From Solimonas soli DSM 21787 (GTDB lineage Bacteria; Pseudomonadota; Gammaproteobacteria; Nevskiales; Nevskiaceae): 64,000 bases of DNA. Within the stretch, counting starts at the first letter, position 1. The number at the start of each line of letters is the position of its first letter. Under the pieces are notes generated by a model. That model ran no database searches. It saw only the letters and a program-made list of their open reading frames with translations, and was not told the origin of the DNA. The stretch spans positions 248,001 through 312,000 of the forward strand of contig NZ_AXDW01000001.1 of NCBI RefSeq assembly GCF_000474945.1, written 5' to 3'. A program made the translations under genes and the position numbers. Shown piece by piece: positions 1 to 8,500 of the stretch.

Positions 1-1179
1 TTCGCCGACGCCGATCACCTCATCAACGCCACGCGTTCGTGGCGCTCCGCATGGCATACGCTGAAGCTGGCCGCGCGCTACGCGGCGGATCGCCTGCGCG
101 GCCATGCGCGCGGCACGCGCCTGACCATGGGCAATGCGCTGGCGGCGAGGCTGCTGGCATCCGCGGCCGACGCCGGCGTGACGCTTTGCAACCATAGCGC
201 CGCGCTCGGCTTGCTGCGCGATGGTTCGCGCGTCGACGGCGTGCTGGTGCGCGTCGCCGGCGAGACGCGGCGCGTGTCCGCCAGCCGCGGCGTGGTGCTG
301 GCCAGCGGCGGCTTCTCGGCCGACCCGGCGATGCGCGCGCAATACATTCCCTACGCCGAACATCACCAGTCGCTGATGCCGGAGGGCAACACCGGCGACG
401 GCCTGAGGATGGCGCAGGCGGTCGGCGCGGCGATGAACCCGCGCAATCCGAGCAACGCCGCCTGGAACGTGATCTCGCTGCATCGCCGCCGCGACGGCAG
501 CCTGCAGAAATTCCCGCACCTGTTCCTGGACAAGCCCAAGCCCGGCTGCATCGCCGTCAACGCGCACGGCCGGCGCTTCGGCAACGAGGCCTCGCTGATG
601 TTCACCGAGGCCATGCACGCCAGCGGCTCGGTGCCGGCCTGGCTGATCTGCGACGGCCGCTTCATCCGCCGCTACGGGCTCGGCCTGGTGTATCCCGGCG
701 GCCACGGCATCAAGCGCCTGCTGCGCGACGGCTACCTGATCGAGGCCCCGACGCTGGCCGAACTGGCGCAGCGCCTGCAGATGCCGGCCGATGCGCTGGT
801 CGCCACCGTCGCCGAGTTCAACCGTCACGCCACCCGCGGCCAGGACCCCCTGTTCGGCCGCGGCGTCAGCGGCTTCGACCTGTCGATGGGCGATCCCGCG
901 CATCGTCCCAATCCGTCGCTCGGCGTGCTGGAGCGGGCGCCGTTCTATGCCGTGAAGATCTTTCCCGGCGACGCGACGACCACGCTCGGCCTCAACGTCG
1001 ACGGCCACGGCCGCGCACTCGACGCCGGCGGCCAGCCGATCGACGGGCTCTACGCCTGCGGCCTGGACATGAACTCGCTGTGGGCCGGGCGTCCGCCGGG
1101 CAACGGCTGCAACCATTCCGTCAATCTCACTTTCGGCTACCTGATCGCACGCCATCTCGCCGGCGTGCCGGCCGGCTAG
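1..1179 (+). CDS. FAD-dependent 3-ketosteroid dehydrogenase-like flavoprotein (5' truncated by window edge)
   Basis: The reading frame is open from base 1, so the N-terminus with the dinucleotide-binding GxGxxG fold lies outside the window; about 392 residues remain. The visible part has the FAD_binding_2 pattern: a VLASGGFSAD strand-turn, the middle substrate domain, and the C-terminal GLYACGLDMNSLW and PPGNGCNHS segment that closes over the flavin in the 3-oxosteroid dehydrogenase/fumarate reductase family. Members oxidise or reduce C-C bonds next to ring ketones. Ten bases separate it from the ribosome site of the next gene, so it is probably co-transcribed with the VOC protein. The family call is firm; steroid specificity is inferred from neighbours. 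Confidence 0.8.
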   Translation, partial: FADADHLINATRSWRSAWHTLKLAARYAADRLRGHARGTRLTMGNALAARLLASAADAGVTLCNHSAALGLLRDGSRVDGVLVRVAGETRRVSASRGVVLASGGFSADPAMRAQYIPYAEHHQSLMPEGNTGDGLRMAQAVGAAMNPRNPSNAAWNVISLHRRRDGSLQKFPHLFLDKPKPGCIAVNAHGRRFGNEASLMFTEAMHASGSVPAWLICDGRFIRRYGLGLVYPGGHGIKRLLRDGYLIEAPTLAELAQRLQMPADALVATVAEFNRHATRGQDPLFGRGVSGFDLSMGDPAHRPNPSLGVLERAPFYAVKIFPGDATTTLGLNVDGHGRALDAGGQPIDGLYACGLDMNSLWAGRPPGNGCNHSVNLTFGYLIARHLAGVPAG

Positions 1180-1203
1180 CCGTCAACAATGGAGACTGCT
1201 TCG

Positions 1204-2019
1204 ATGCGCCCTACCCGCATGTGCCGCGTGGCTTACGTGACCGACGACATCGACCGCAACGTCGCGGCCTTCGAGCGCGCGTTCGGCCTGACCTTCAAAT
1301 GGCCCGACATGGGCGACATCGGCGTGCGCGTCTGCATCGGCGAGCACGGCCTGGAGCCGCTGCAGCCGCAGCGCGACCTGCCGTTCCTGCACGGCATCCC
1401 GCATCCGCTGCTCGAAGTGGCGCTCGCGGTGGACGATGCGGACACGGTGAAAGAGGCACTGGTGGCGGCCGGACATGTCGTCACCGCGCCCAGCTGGCTG
1501 CCGATACCGGCCAAGTTCGAATACCTTTTCGGGCCGAGCTTCCACGGCATTCCGCTGATGATCTGCACCGACGGCGACAACGAGGCGCAGCTGGCGCCGT
1601 TCAAGGACCTGGAGTCGGCGGCCGCGCCCAAGCTCGGCCTGGTGAGCCTGACGGTGCCGGACCTCGACGCAGCGGCTGCGGATTTCGAACGCTTCTTCGG
1701 CATGCGCTTCGGCGATGCCGATGCCGCCGGGCTGGGCCGGCGCGCCAAGACCGGCGCCCATCGCATCAAGCTGGTGGAAGGCGCGGCCGATGCGAGCCTC
1801 GCCGCCGCAGTGCGCGCGCCGCTCGCGGCCCTGGAGTTCATGGTCGACGACGTCGAGGCCACGCGTGCGCGCCTGCAGCAGCAGGGCTCGAAGATCTTGC
1901 TGAGCCATCGCCTGGCCAGCGGCCGGCACAAGCATTACCTGCAGATCGAAGGCCTGCCGCTGGCGATCTACGACGCGGCCGACGATCGCGCCGAACGCGG
2001 CCTGCCGCAGTCCGGATGA
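1204..2019 (+). CDS. VOC-family protein with two glyoxalase-fold domains
   Basis: This protein of about 271 residues contains two vicinal-oxygen-chelate modules, roughly residues 5-130 and 140-262, each opening with the typical VAYVTDDIDR or LTVPDLDAAA strand. VOC proteins are metal-dependent isomerases, epimerases or ring-cleavage dioxygenases; the residues seen do not decide which. I prefer the ATG at 1204 because GGAGA at 1191-1195 sits 8 bases upstream; an in-frame ATG at 1189 would overlap that site. It follows the flavoprotein closely and precedes the P450, so a role in the same pathway is likely. No exact reaction can be named. Confidence 0.75.
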   Translation: MRPTRMCRVAYVTDDIDRNVAAFERAFGLTFKWPDMGDIGVRVCIGEHGLEPLQPQRDLPFLHGIPHPLLEVALAVDDADTVKEALVAAGHVVTAPSWLPIPAKFEYLFGPSFHGIPLMICTDGDNEAQLAPFKDLESAAAPKLGLVSLTVPDLDAAAADFERFFGMRFGDADAAGLGRRAKTGAHRIKLVEGAADASLAAAVRAPLAALEFMVDDVEATRARLQQQGSKILLSHRLASGRHKHYLQIEGLPLAIYDAADDRAERGLPQSG

Positions 2020-2220
2020 AGAGGCCGTGGCGGCGCGCAACCTTGATCGGCTCCTGCCGATTCCCTTGGACGATCAGGCGGTAAATATGGATTTTCCGAT
2101 ATGGCTTGTTCACCAAGCCCCAAGCAAACTGACCCACCACCAGCCGCAGCCAGCAGCCTCTTTCGAGCGCCTGCCAGCCGCTGCGGACATCAGCAGCACC
2201 TTCATCCCGCGGAGGACACG

Positions 2221-3441
2221 GTGATTCCCGATCTCAAGCAGCTCGACCCGGCCAAATTCGAACATCTCGACTTCGACATGTATGGCCAGGCCATCAAGTC
2301 CGACCCGTCGAAGTATTTCCTCAAGTGGGCGCAGCAGCCGCCGCGCTACATCCGCCAGGACGGCCACATCCACGCGTTCGCCACCCGCCACAAGGACGTG
2401 AAGTTCGGCCTGATGAACCAGGAGTTCATCAGCGCCGTGCCGGTGCCCGGCACCGGACTCGACAACATCGACTACTTCAACGGCCTGCCGATCATCGTCG
2501 AAGTGGATCCGCCGCAGCACACGCGCCTGCGCCGCCTGATGCAGCCCGCGTTCACGCCGCGCCGCGTGGCCGAGGCGCAGGCCGGCCTCAATGCGCTGGC
2601 CCACCAGATGATGGACCAGCTCGAAGCGCGCGGCAGCGACATCGACGTGATGGCCGACGTCGCCATCCCGTTCGCGGTGACTGTGCTCCTGGGCCACTTC
2701 CTGGCGGTGCCGCAGCAGGACTGGCCGCTGTTCCTGCACTACTCGCACTCGATGAGCCTGGTCGGCAACCTCAAGGCCGGCGAACCCAAGCCCAAGGAAT
2801 ACATGGATGCCTACAACGCCATGTATGCCTACTGCGAGAAGCTCATCGAGCAGCGCCGCGTCGAACCCAAGGATGACCTCATCGGCAGCATCATCGACTC
2901 CGACATCACCACCGAGGAGCTGTTCGCCACGCTGATGGTGCTGCTCACCGGCGGCATCGGCACCATCTCGGCCACCATCGGCCTGGCCGCGCTGCGCTTC
3001 GGCCGCCACCCGGACCAGATGGAACTGCTGCGCAGCGATCCCTCGCTGATCAACAGCGCCATCGAGGAGGTGCTGCGCATCGACTGCCTCGGCAACTTCC
3101 GCCATCGCTGGGCCAAGAAGGATTTCGAGTTCGAAGGCCTGCAGGTCTGGAAGGGCATGCCCATCGCGCTGTCGCTGGGCGCCGCCAATTATGACCCGGA
3201 GCTGTATCCCAATCCCGAGAAGTTCGACATCCGCCGCGCGCCGACCGACGTGTCCTCGTTCGGCTACGGCATTCACTTCTGCATCGGCCAGGCCATCGCG
3301 CGGCCGTCGGTGCGCACCGCCACGCTGGCGCTGATCCAGCGCTTCCCCGCGCTGCGCCTGGCCACGCCGGACTTCGAGCCGCTGTGGGGCGGGCTGCCCA
3401 CCGAGCGCTCGCCGGTGAACGTCAACATGAAGATCAAGTGA
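2221..3441 (+). CDS. Cytochrome P450 with an atypical I-helix
   Basis: A 406-residue soluble bacterial P450. A GTG start at 2221 is chosen because GGAGG at 2211-2215 lies 5 bases upstream. The ExxR motif is present (EVLR, near residue 281) and the heme loop FGYGIHFCIG places the thiolate ligand at Cys354. The I-helix reads LLTGGIGTIS (residues 241-250): Thr248 is kept, but the acidic residue normally before it (Asp251 in P450cam) is Gly247. That acid is needed for normal proton delivery during O2 activation. The ferredoxin gene follows 10 bases later, so a class I monooxygenase system is implied. The substrate is unknown; neighbours suggest a hydrophobic alicyclic molecule. Confidence 0.93.
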   Translation: MIPDLKQLDPAKFEHLDFDMYGQAIKSDPSKYFLKWAQQPPRYIRQDGHIHAFATRHKDVKFGLMNQEFISAVPVPGTGLDNIDYFNGLPIIVEVDPPQHTRLRRLMQPAFTPRRVAEAQAGLNALAHQMMDQLEARGSDIDVMADVAIPFAVTVLLGHFLAVPQQDWPLFLHYSHSMSLVGNLKAGEPKPKEYMDAYNAMYAYCEKLIEQRRVEPKDDLIGSIIDSDITTEELFATLMVLLTGGIGTISATIGLAALRFGRHPDQMELLRSDPSLINSAIEEVLRIDCLGNFRHRWAKKDFEFEGLQVWKGMPIALSLGAANYDPELYPNPEKFDIRRAPTDVSSFGYGIHFCIGQAIARPSVRTATLALIQRFPALRLATPDFEPLWGGLPTERSPVNVNMKIK

Positions 3442-3451
3442 GCCGACGCCC

Positions 3452-3775
3452 ATGCTGACGGTCAACTTCATCCTCGCCGACGGCAGCAAGCGCGCGGTGC
3501 AGATCGCGCCGGGGCGCACGGTCAAGGAGGCGGCGGAGGACAACCTCATCCCCGGCGTGCTCGCGCTGTGCGGCGGTACCTGCACCTGCGGCACCTGCCA
3601 CGTCTACGTGGGCGATGCCTGGGTGGAGCGCTTCGCCAAGCCCTCGATCGACGAAGAAGGGCTGCTGGAAGGCACCGCCGCCGAACGCCGCGAGGGCAGC
3701 CGCCTCAGCTGCCAGCTGCCGCTGACCGAGGACATGGACGGCATCACCGTCACCGTCCCCGACCAGCAGCAATAG
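3452..3775 (+). CDS. [2Fe-2S] ferredoxin, adrenodoxin/putidaredoxin type
   Basis: A 107-residue plant/vertebrate-type ferredoxin. Cluster ligands are Cys40, Cys46, Cys49 and Cys87, in the CX5CX2CX37C spacing of adrenodoxin-like proteins; an extra Cys44 lies inside the loop. The stretch GTCHVYV after the third ligand is diagnostic of this subgroup. It is placed 10 bases after the P450 and very probably donates its two electrons. No ferredoxin reductase gene is visible in the window, so the reductase must be encoded elsewhere. Length and motifs fit the family fully. Confidence 0.93.
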   Translation: MLTVNFILADGSKRAVQIAPGRTVKEAAEDNLIPGVLALCGGTCTCGTCHVYVGDAWVERFAKPSIDEEGLLEGTAAERREGSRLSCQLPLTEDMDGITVTVPDQQQ

Positions 3776-3930
3776 AACGACTGCAGGCCGCGGCCAGTGC
3801 GGGCACCCTCGATACGACAGCGTCGAGGGCCGCGGCCAGCGAAGCCACTGGCTTCAGCGAAGACCGCCGCGGCATCGACCGCGGCGCCGCGACCGCCAAC
3901 ACCGCGTCCACCAGCCGCGACCTGCAGCGC

Positions 3931-4170
3931 ATGGAAACCTTCACCCGCGTCTACGACACGGGGCTCGAGGAGTTCGGCCGCGTCGGCGTGCGGGACGCCA
4001 AGGCGAGCGAGGTCGGCCTGCGGGCCGCGTGGCTAAGGGCACCTTCTTCTTTCACTTCCCGACCAGGGACCAGGTGCTGCTGGAGCGCCAGCGCCGTATC
4101 TCCGTGGCGGTGGCCAAGCGTATCGACACGGCGTGGCAGCCCGGGCCCGTCACGGCGGATCAGCGCCCAC
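3931..4170 (+). pseudogene. Frameshifted, truncated TetR-family regulator remnant
   Basis: Translation from the ATG at 3931 gives a TetR-like first helix (METFTRVYDTGLEEFGRVGV) and then loses similarity after about residue 32. The similarity resumes in the next frame from about 4028 with VAKGTFFFHFPTRDQVLLER, the recognition helix and following helix of a TetR domain. The DNA GCCGCGTGGCTAAG looks like GCCGGCGTGGCTAAG with one G lost near 4027-4029. The second frame runs only to about 4170, overlapping the 3' end of the convergent dehydrogenase gene, so the ligand-binding domain is missing. This is a dead regulator beside the P450-ferredoxin pair. Exact ends are uncertain. Confidence 0.72.
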
Positions 4171-5040
4171 GGTGGCCGCCACGAGCGCTTCGCTGATGTC
4201 CCACAGGCGCCGCGCGCCCTCGTCGCTGCGCGCGGCTGCGCTGGGCTGACGCAGCTTGCGGCGAGCGTAGTAGCCGCCGCTGCGACCTTCGAGCGAAGCA
4301 TCGGTGGCGAGCCAGACGATGGTGTCGGCGCCGCGCTCGGGCGTGAGCATGAAGTGGCGCGTGATGCGGTCGAGCGCGCGCATCCACGCGCTGCCATGCG
4401 TGCCGAAGCGCGAATGCACCGCGCCCGGATGCGCCGCATTGGCGGTGACGCGATCCGGCGGCAGGCGCCGCGCCAGCTCGCGCACGTGCAGGATGTTGGC
4501 GAGCTTGGCCTGGCCATAGGCGCGCAGCACCACGAAGCCCTGGCGCATCTGCAGATCGTCCCAGCTCATGTCCCTGACGAAGCCGTGCGCCACCGACGAC
4601 ACGTTGACGATGCGCGCCGGCGCCGCCCGCTCCAGCAACGGCAGCAGCCGCTGCGTGAGCAGGAAGTGGCCGAGATGATTCGCAGCGAAGGTGGACTCGA
4701 AGCCCTCGTCGGTGAGGCGATAGCCATCGGCAAGCCCGCCGGCATTGTTCACCAGCACGTCGACGCGATCGGTCAGCGCGGCGATGGCATTGCTCGCGCG
4801 GCGCACCTGCGCCAGCGAACCGAGGTCGCACAGCACCAGGTCGAGCGCGGCCGGGCCGCCGACCGCGGCGCGGATCTGCGCCAGCGCAAGCTCGCCGCGT
4901 TCACGGCTGCGCACCACCACGATCACGCGGTAGCCCTGCCTGGCCAGTGCCGTCGCGGTCACCTGGCCCAGCCCGGAACTGGCGCCGGTGACCACCGCCG
5001 TGCGGGCGCCGGCGCCCGCATGTGTCGGTCGTGCTGACAT
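4150..5040 (-). CDS. Short-chain dehydrogenase/reductase (retinol-dehydrogenase-like)
   Basis: This 296-residue protein is a complete classical SDR: cofactor motif TGASSGLG at residues 18-25, NNAG at 98-101, catalytic Ser148/149, and the YGQAK pair Tyr175/Lys179. An arginine-rich turn after the second strand (VVRSRERGE) favours NADP(H). It probably interconverts an alcohol and a ketone. The ATG at 5040 is chosen for AGGAG six bases upstream; a longer frame exists but lacks a site. It is the last gene of the minus-strand unit GST-SDR-GMC-SDR. Its 3' end overlaps the decayed TetR fragment. Confidence 0.88.
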   Translation of the reverse strand: MSARPTHAGAGARTAVVTGASSGLGQVTATALARQGYRVIVVVRSRERGELALAQIRAAVGGPAALDLVLCDLGSLAQVRRASNAIAALTDRVDVLVNNAGGLADGYRLTDEGFESTFAANHLGHFLLTQRLLPLLERAAPARIVNVSSVAHGFVRDMSWDDLQMRQGFVVLRAYGQAKLANILHVRELARRLPPDRVTANAAHPGAVHSRFGTHGSAWMRALDRITRHFMLTPERGADTIVWLATDASLEGRSGGYYARRKLRQPSAAARSDEGARRLWDISEALVAATVGADPP

Positions 5041-5089
5041 CGCTGTCTCCTGTCTTGCCGCGAGCCAAGGTGATGGCGCCGCCAAGGGT

Positions 5090-6727
5090 TCATCGGCGCA
5101 TGTCGTCCAGAATCAGGTCCGCTGCGCGCCAGGCCAGCGCCATCACCGGACCGCAGGGATTGGCGGACAGCTGCTCGGGCAATACCGACACGTCCATCAC
5201 CCGCAGGCCTTGCACGCCGCGCACGCGCAGGCGTTCGTCGAGCACCGCCATGGGATCGTCGGCACGGCCCATCTTGCAGGTGCCGCAGCCGTGGAAACTG
5301 GTGGAGCCGAAGCGGCGCCCGTAGTCGATGATCTCGTCGTCGGTATGCACGCCGGCGGTGGCGCCCACCTCGCCCTCCACGTAGGGAGCCAGCACCGGCT
5401 GCGACATCAGCCGGCGAATGAACCGGACCAGGCCGATGGTCACCTGCCGGTCGTAGTCGGTGAGCAGATAGGCCGGCGAAATCTTCGGCAGCTGCGCCAT
5501 GTCGGCGGATTGCGCGGTGACGCTGCCCTGGCTGGTACCGCGCAGCGGATAGCCGAACATGTGCATGCCCGGCTGCTTCTCCATCGCCGCGCCACCCTTG
5601 GCCATGGCCTCGAAATCCAGGCTGTAGGGCGCGAACATCAGCTGCGCGTCGGGGCGATCGAGGTCCGGGCGCGTGCGGATGAAGGCGGACATCTGCGTGG
5701 AGCCCCAGGACATCAGGCCGCGATGCGCCACCAGGTAATGCAGCACATGCCCGAGCAGACGCAGGCCGGCGTAGTCGCGGTTCTCGCTGTCCTGGGCATG
5801 GCGCAGGCGGAACTGCAGCCAGAAGTTCCAGTGCTCGCGCAGGTTGGCGCCCACGCCGGGCAAGTCCTGCAGCAGCGGAATGCCGAGCGACTGCAGCAGC
5901 GGCGCCGGGCCGATGCCGGACACCTGCAGCAGCTGCGGCGAATGGATGGCGCCGGCGCTCAGGATCACTTCTCCCTGCGCGCGATACTGCGCGGCGCTGC
6001 CGTCAGCGAGCGTGCAGGCCACGCCGACGGCGCGCCGGCCTTCGAACAGCACGCGGTCCACGCGGGTCTGCGTCAGGATCCTCAGGTTGGCCCGGGCGCG
6101 CACCTCGGGCGTGAGAAAGGCCTTGCCGGCGCTGACGCGCTCGCGCGTCTTCGGGTCGATGTTGTAGACGATGTAGCTGATGCCTTCCTGATTCGGAAGA
6201 TTGGGCTCTTCCTTGATCGGCAGGCCCATGGCCTTGCCGGCCTGCAGGATGGCCTCCGACAGGCGCGGCTTTTGCGGATGCAGCATCAGGTCCAGCGGAC
6301 CGCCGCGGCCGCGAAAATCCGTGGCCGGCAGCTCGTGGTTTTCGAGCTTGATGAAATACGGCAGCACCTCGCGCCAGCTCCAGCCCGCAAGGCCGAGTTC
6401 GGCGAGGCGGTCATAGTCCTGCGGCTGGCCGCGGTGATAGACCATGCCGTTGACCGCGCTCGATCCGCCGATGAGCTTGCCGCGCCACCATTTTTCCGGC
6501 CGTGCGCCGGGCACGCGCTCGTGGTGGTCGGTGTCGTAGAACCAGGCGCGCCTGGGATCGGTCATGAGCTTGCCGAAGCCCTTGGGCATCCTGACCATGA
6601 AGCTGTCGTCCGACGGGCCGGCTTCGATCAGCAGCACCCGGTGTGCAGGATTCTCCGACAGCTGGCGCGCCAGCACGCAGCCGGCAGTGCCGCCGCCGGC
6701 GATGATGATGTCGTAGATCTCGGCCAC
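5090..6727 (-). CDS. GMC-family FAD oxidoreductase (choline dehydrogenase-like)
   Basis: A 545-residue glucose-methanol-choline oxidoreductase that oxidises a primary or secondary alcohol with FAD. The Rossmann motif GGGTAG is at residues 11-16, GMC signature 1 is GGSSAVNGMVYHRG near 87-100, signature 2 is GAIHSPQLLQVSGIG, and the catalytic histidine lies in SFHGCGTCKMG near the C-terminus. The GTG at 6727 is preferred: GGAGA lies five to six bases upstream and the FAD motif then sits at the normal distance from the start; the longer upstream frame runs into the neighbouring gene. It lies 49 bases after the start side of the SDR below it and is probably co-transcribed. Confidence 0.92.
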   Translation of the reverse strand: MAEIYDIIIAGGGTAGCVLARQLSENPAHRVLLIEAGPSDDSFMVRMPKGFGKLMTDPRRAWFYDTDHHERVPGARPEKWWRGKLIGGSSAVNGMVYHRGQPQDYDRLAELGLAGWSWREVLPYFIKLENHELPATDFRGRGGPLDLMLHPQKPRLSEAILQAGKAMGLPIKEEPNLPNQEGISYIVYNIDPKTRERVSAGKAFLTPEVRARANLRILTQTRVDRVLFEGRRAVGVACTLADGSAAQYRAQGEVILSAGAIHSPQLLQVSGIGPAPLLQSLGIPLLQDLPGVGANLREHWNFWLQFRLRHAQDSENRDYAGLRLLGHVLHYLVAHRGLMSWGSTQMSAFIRTRPDLDRPDAQLMFAPYSLDFEAMAKGGAAMEKQPGMHMFGYPLRGTSQGSVTAQSADMAQLPKISPAYLLTDYDRQVTIGLVRFIRRLMSQPVLAPYVEGEVGATAGVHTDDEIIDYGRRFGSTSFHGCGTCKMGRADDPMAVLDERLRVRGVQGLRVMDVSVLPEQLSANPCGPVMALAWRAADLILDDMRR

Positions 6728-6776
6728 GCCGCTCTCCGTCTTGATGTCAGGTGATCCGCTCGCGAGCGGCGCGTTG

Positions 6777-7586
6777 TTACAGGGTGAAGCCGCCGTCGAG
6801 CAGGATGGTCTGGCCGGTGATGTACCGGGCCTGGTCGGATGCCAGAAAGGCGAACAGGTCGCCGGCCTCGGACGGCGTGGCGGGCCGGTCGATCCCGTTG
6901 ATGAGCTGGTTGAGCAGCACGGTGGTGCGCTCTTCCTGCGTCTGCGGGTCGGCGGGATTTTCGCGCGGGATCCAGTTGCGGAACTGCTCGCGGGTATAGG
7001 CATGCACCCAGCCGATGCCGACCGCGTTGCTGCGGATGCCGTTCTCGCGTTCCTCCTTGGCGATCTGCCGCACCAGCGCTTCCACCGAACCTTTCGACAG
7101 CGGCGAAATGCCGTCGAAGGCGACGTAGCGGCGCAGCGCCATGGTGCTGCAGGTGGTGATCGATCCGCCGCCGCCGGCCCTCATCGCGCGGATCGCGGTA
7201 TGGAACACGCGGTAGTAGCCCAGCGCATCGCCCCACATGAACTTCTCCACCTCCTCGATACTGAAATCCGCGAGGCGGTTGAAGGTGACCGGCACGCCCG
7301 CACCGCAGGCCACGGTGTGCAGGCGCCCGTGTTCGCTCACCACCTGGTCGACCACGGCCTGGATCGAGGCGATGTCGGTCATATCCATGGTCTGCGCGGT
7401 CACGGCGTGGCCGGCGTCGCGCAGCTCGGCCTGCAGCGCCTGCGCGCGTTCCTTGCTGGCGCCGCGATAGGTGAACACCACCGGCACGCCGGCGGCGGCC
7501 AGCCGGCGCACCACGCCTTCGCCGACGTTGCCGGTGCCGCCGGTGACCAGCGCGCCGCCCTCGGGATACGTCAGAGTGATCGTCAT
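6777..7586 (-). CDS. SDR-fold protein lacking the catalytic tyrosine
   Basis: This 269-residue protein keeps the SDR nucleotide motif TGGTGNVG (15-22), the C-terminal ITGQTILLDGG signature and the lysine of the active site (Lys165). However, the residue four positions before it is Ser161 instead of tyrosine (SPLSK), and NNAG is replaced by CGAG. It may bind NAD(P) without normal dehydrogenase chemistry, or use a different catalytic group. The ATG at 7586 has GAGGAG seven bases upstream. It sits between the GST and GMC genes in one minus-strand unit. The family assignment is secure; the reaction is not. Confidence 0.82.
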   Translation of the reverse strand: MTITLTYPEGGALVTGGTGNVGEGVVRRLAAAGVPVVFTYRGASKERAQALQAELRDAGHAVTAQTMDMTDIASIQAVVDQVVSEHGRLHTVACGAGVPVTFNRLADFSIEEVEKFMWGDALGYYRVFHTAIRAMRAGGGGSITTCSTMALRRYVAFDGISPLSKGSVEALVRQIAKEERENGIRSNAVGIGWVHAYTREQFRNWIPRENPADPQTQEERTTVLLNQLINGIDRPATPSEAGDLFAFLASDQARYITGQTILLDGGFTL

Positions 7587-7630
7587 GGTTTTGCTCCTCG
7601 TCGCCAAGGTGGAATTGCTGAAACGGGCCT

Positions 7631-8239
7631 TCAGCCGCCGAGCCCTTCGGCCGCCAGCGCACGCACCACACCGGGCCGCGCCGCGATGGCCGCGGCATGG
7701 CGCGCGAGGCTCGGCCATTGGGCGATGTCGATGCCAACCGACTTGCACCAGCGCGTGGTCACGTACAGGAAGGTGTCGGCCACGCTGTAGTCGTCGCCCA
7801 GCAGATACGGCTGCGCGCCCAGCACCTTCGCCGCATACGCATAGCGGTTCGACAGCTTCTGCACGGTGCCGGCGAGCACCGCCGGCGGCGCGTCGGCGAT
7901 GGTGAAGCGCATGAACACCTGGTGCAGCTCCGACGAAACGAAGTTGAGCCACTCGGCCAGGCGGTAGCGCCCGAAACTGCCGGCCGGCGGCGCCAGGCGC
8001 GCCGCAGGTGCGAGGTCGGCGATGTACTGCAGGATGGCCGCGCTCTCGGTGAGCACCTGGCCGTCGTCGAGCACCAGCGCAGGCACGCAGCCTTTCGGGT
8101 TCACCGACAGCAGGCTGTCGCCGTCGGCCGTCAGCTTGGTGGCGTGATCGATGCGCGCCAGCGTGTGCGGCAGGCCGGCCTCTTCAAGCGCGATGTGCGC
8201 GGCCAGCGCGCATGAATCGGCGGCGTAGTACAGCTTCAT
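7631..8239 (-). CDS. Glutathione S-transferase, probably beta class
   Basis: A 202-residue cytosolic GST. The N-terminal thioredoxin-like domain starts with MKLYYAADSCALAAHIALEEAG, where Cys10 matches the cysteine of bacterial beta-class enzymes. The glutathione-binding cis-proline (VPAL) and the ESAAI turn follow at about residues 52-70, then an all-helical C-domain. It could conjugate glutathione to a reactive intermediate or act in isomerisation or reductive removal of a leaving group. AGGAG lies 8 bases before the ATG at 8239. It is first in the minus-strand unit that starts at the operator-bearing divergent promoter region. Confidence 0.88.
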   Translation of the reverse strand: MKLYYAADSCALAAHIALEEAGLPHTLARIDHATKLTADGDSLLSVNPKGCVPALVLDDGQVLTESAAILQYIADLAPAARLAPPAGSFGRYRLAEWLNFVSSELHQVFMRFTIADAPPAVLAGTVQKLSNRYAYAAKVLGAQPYLLGDDYSVADTFLYVTTRWCKSVGIDIAQWPSLARHAAAIAARPGVVRALAAEGLGG

Positions 8240-8467
8240 GCGGATTCTCCTCGTCGTCTCGCTTGCGGCGCCGTTGGCTCGACGCGCCCTTGTCTTTTGG
8301 CGAACCTCTGCACCGCAAAAAAACACGCCGCTCTGGCGCGCTTTTCTCCGGGCGGTGCGGAGTTGACCTTACGATAGTAAAGCATCTTTAGGCCATGAAG
8401 CAGTTCGGCCCGAACCGCCCAGGCGCCGGGGCCTTCCAGCTTTCCTGCATTCACCGGCCGGCAATAT

Positions 8468-8497
8468 TTGTAACTGACGCTATATCAGTTTTATACT
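8468..8497 (+). promoter_or_regulatory. Candidate sigma-70 promoter overlapping the operator
   Basis: A -35-like TTGTAA (8468-8473) and a -10-like TATACT (8492-8497) are separated by 18 bases and point at the molybdopterin oxidoreductase. The spacer is almost completely occupied by the palindromic operator, which suggests control by repression. No start site is known, so this is a prediction from sequence. Confidence 0.45.
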
Positions 8498-8500
8498 GAT
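8472..8500. promoter_or_regulatory. Palindromic operator, copy A, with an extra half-site
   Basis: AACTGACGCTATATCAGTT (8472-8490) has perfect 6-base arms AACTGA/TCAGTT around 7 bases. A third half-site, ACTGAT (8495-8500), pairs with ATCAGT (8484-8489) to form a second, overlapping palindrome. The same 6-7-6 design is found near 28.4-28.6 kb beside a TetR gene, so it is a likely TetR-family binding site. It overlaps the candidate promoter. Confidence 0.6.

Noticed and set aside
2115-2140. AACTGAC-like half-site before the P450 as a further operator copy
   Set aside because: Only one half is present; there is no second arm at the 7-base spacing.
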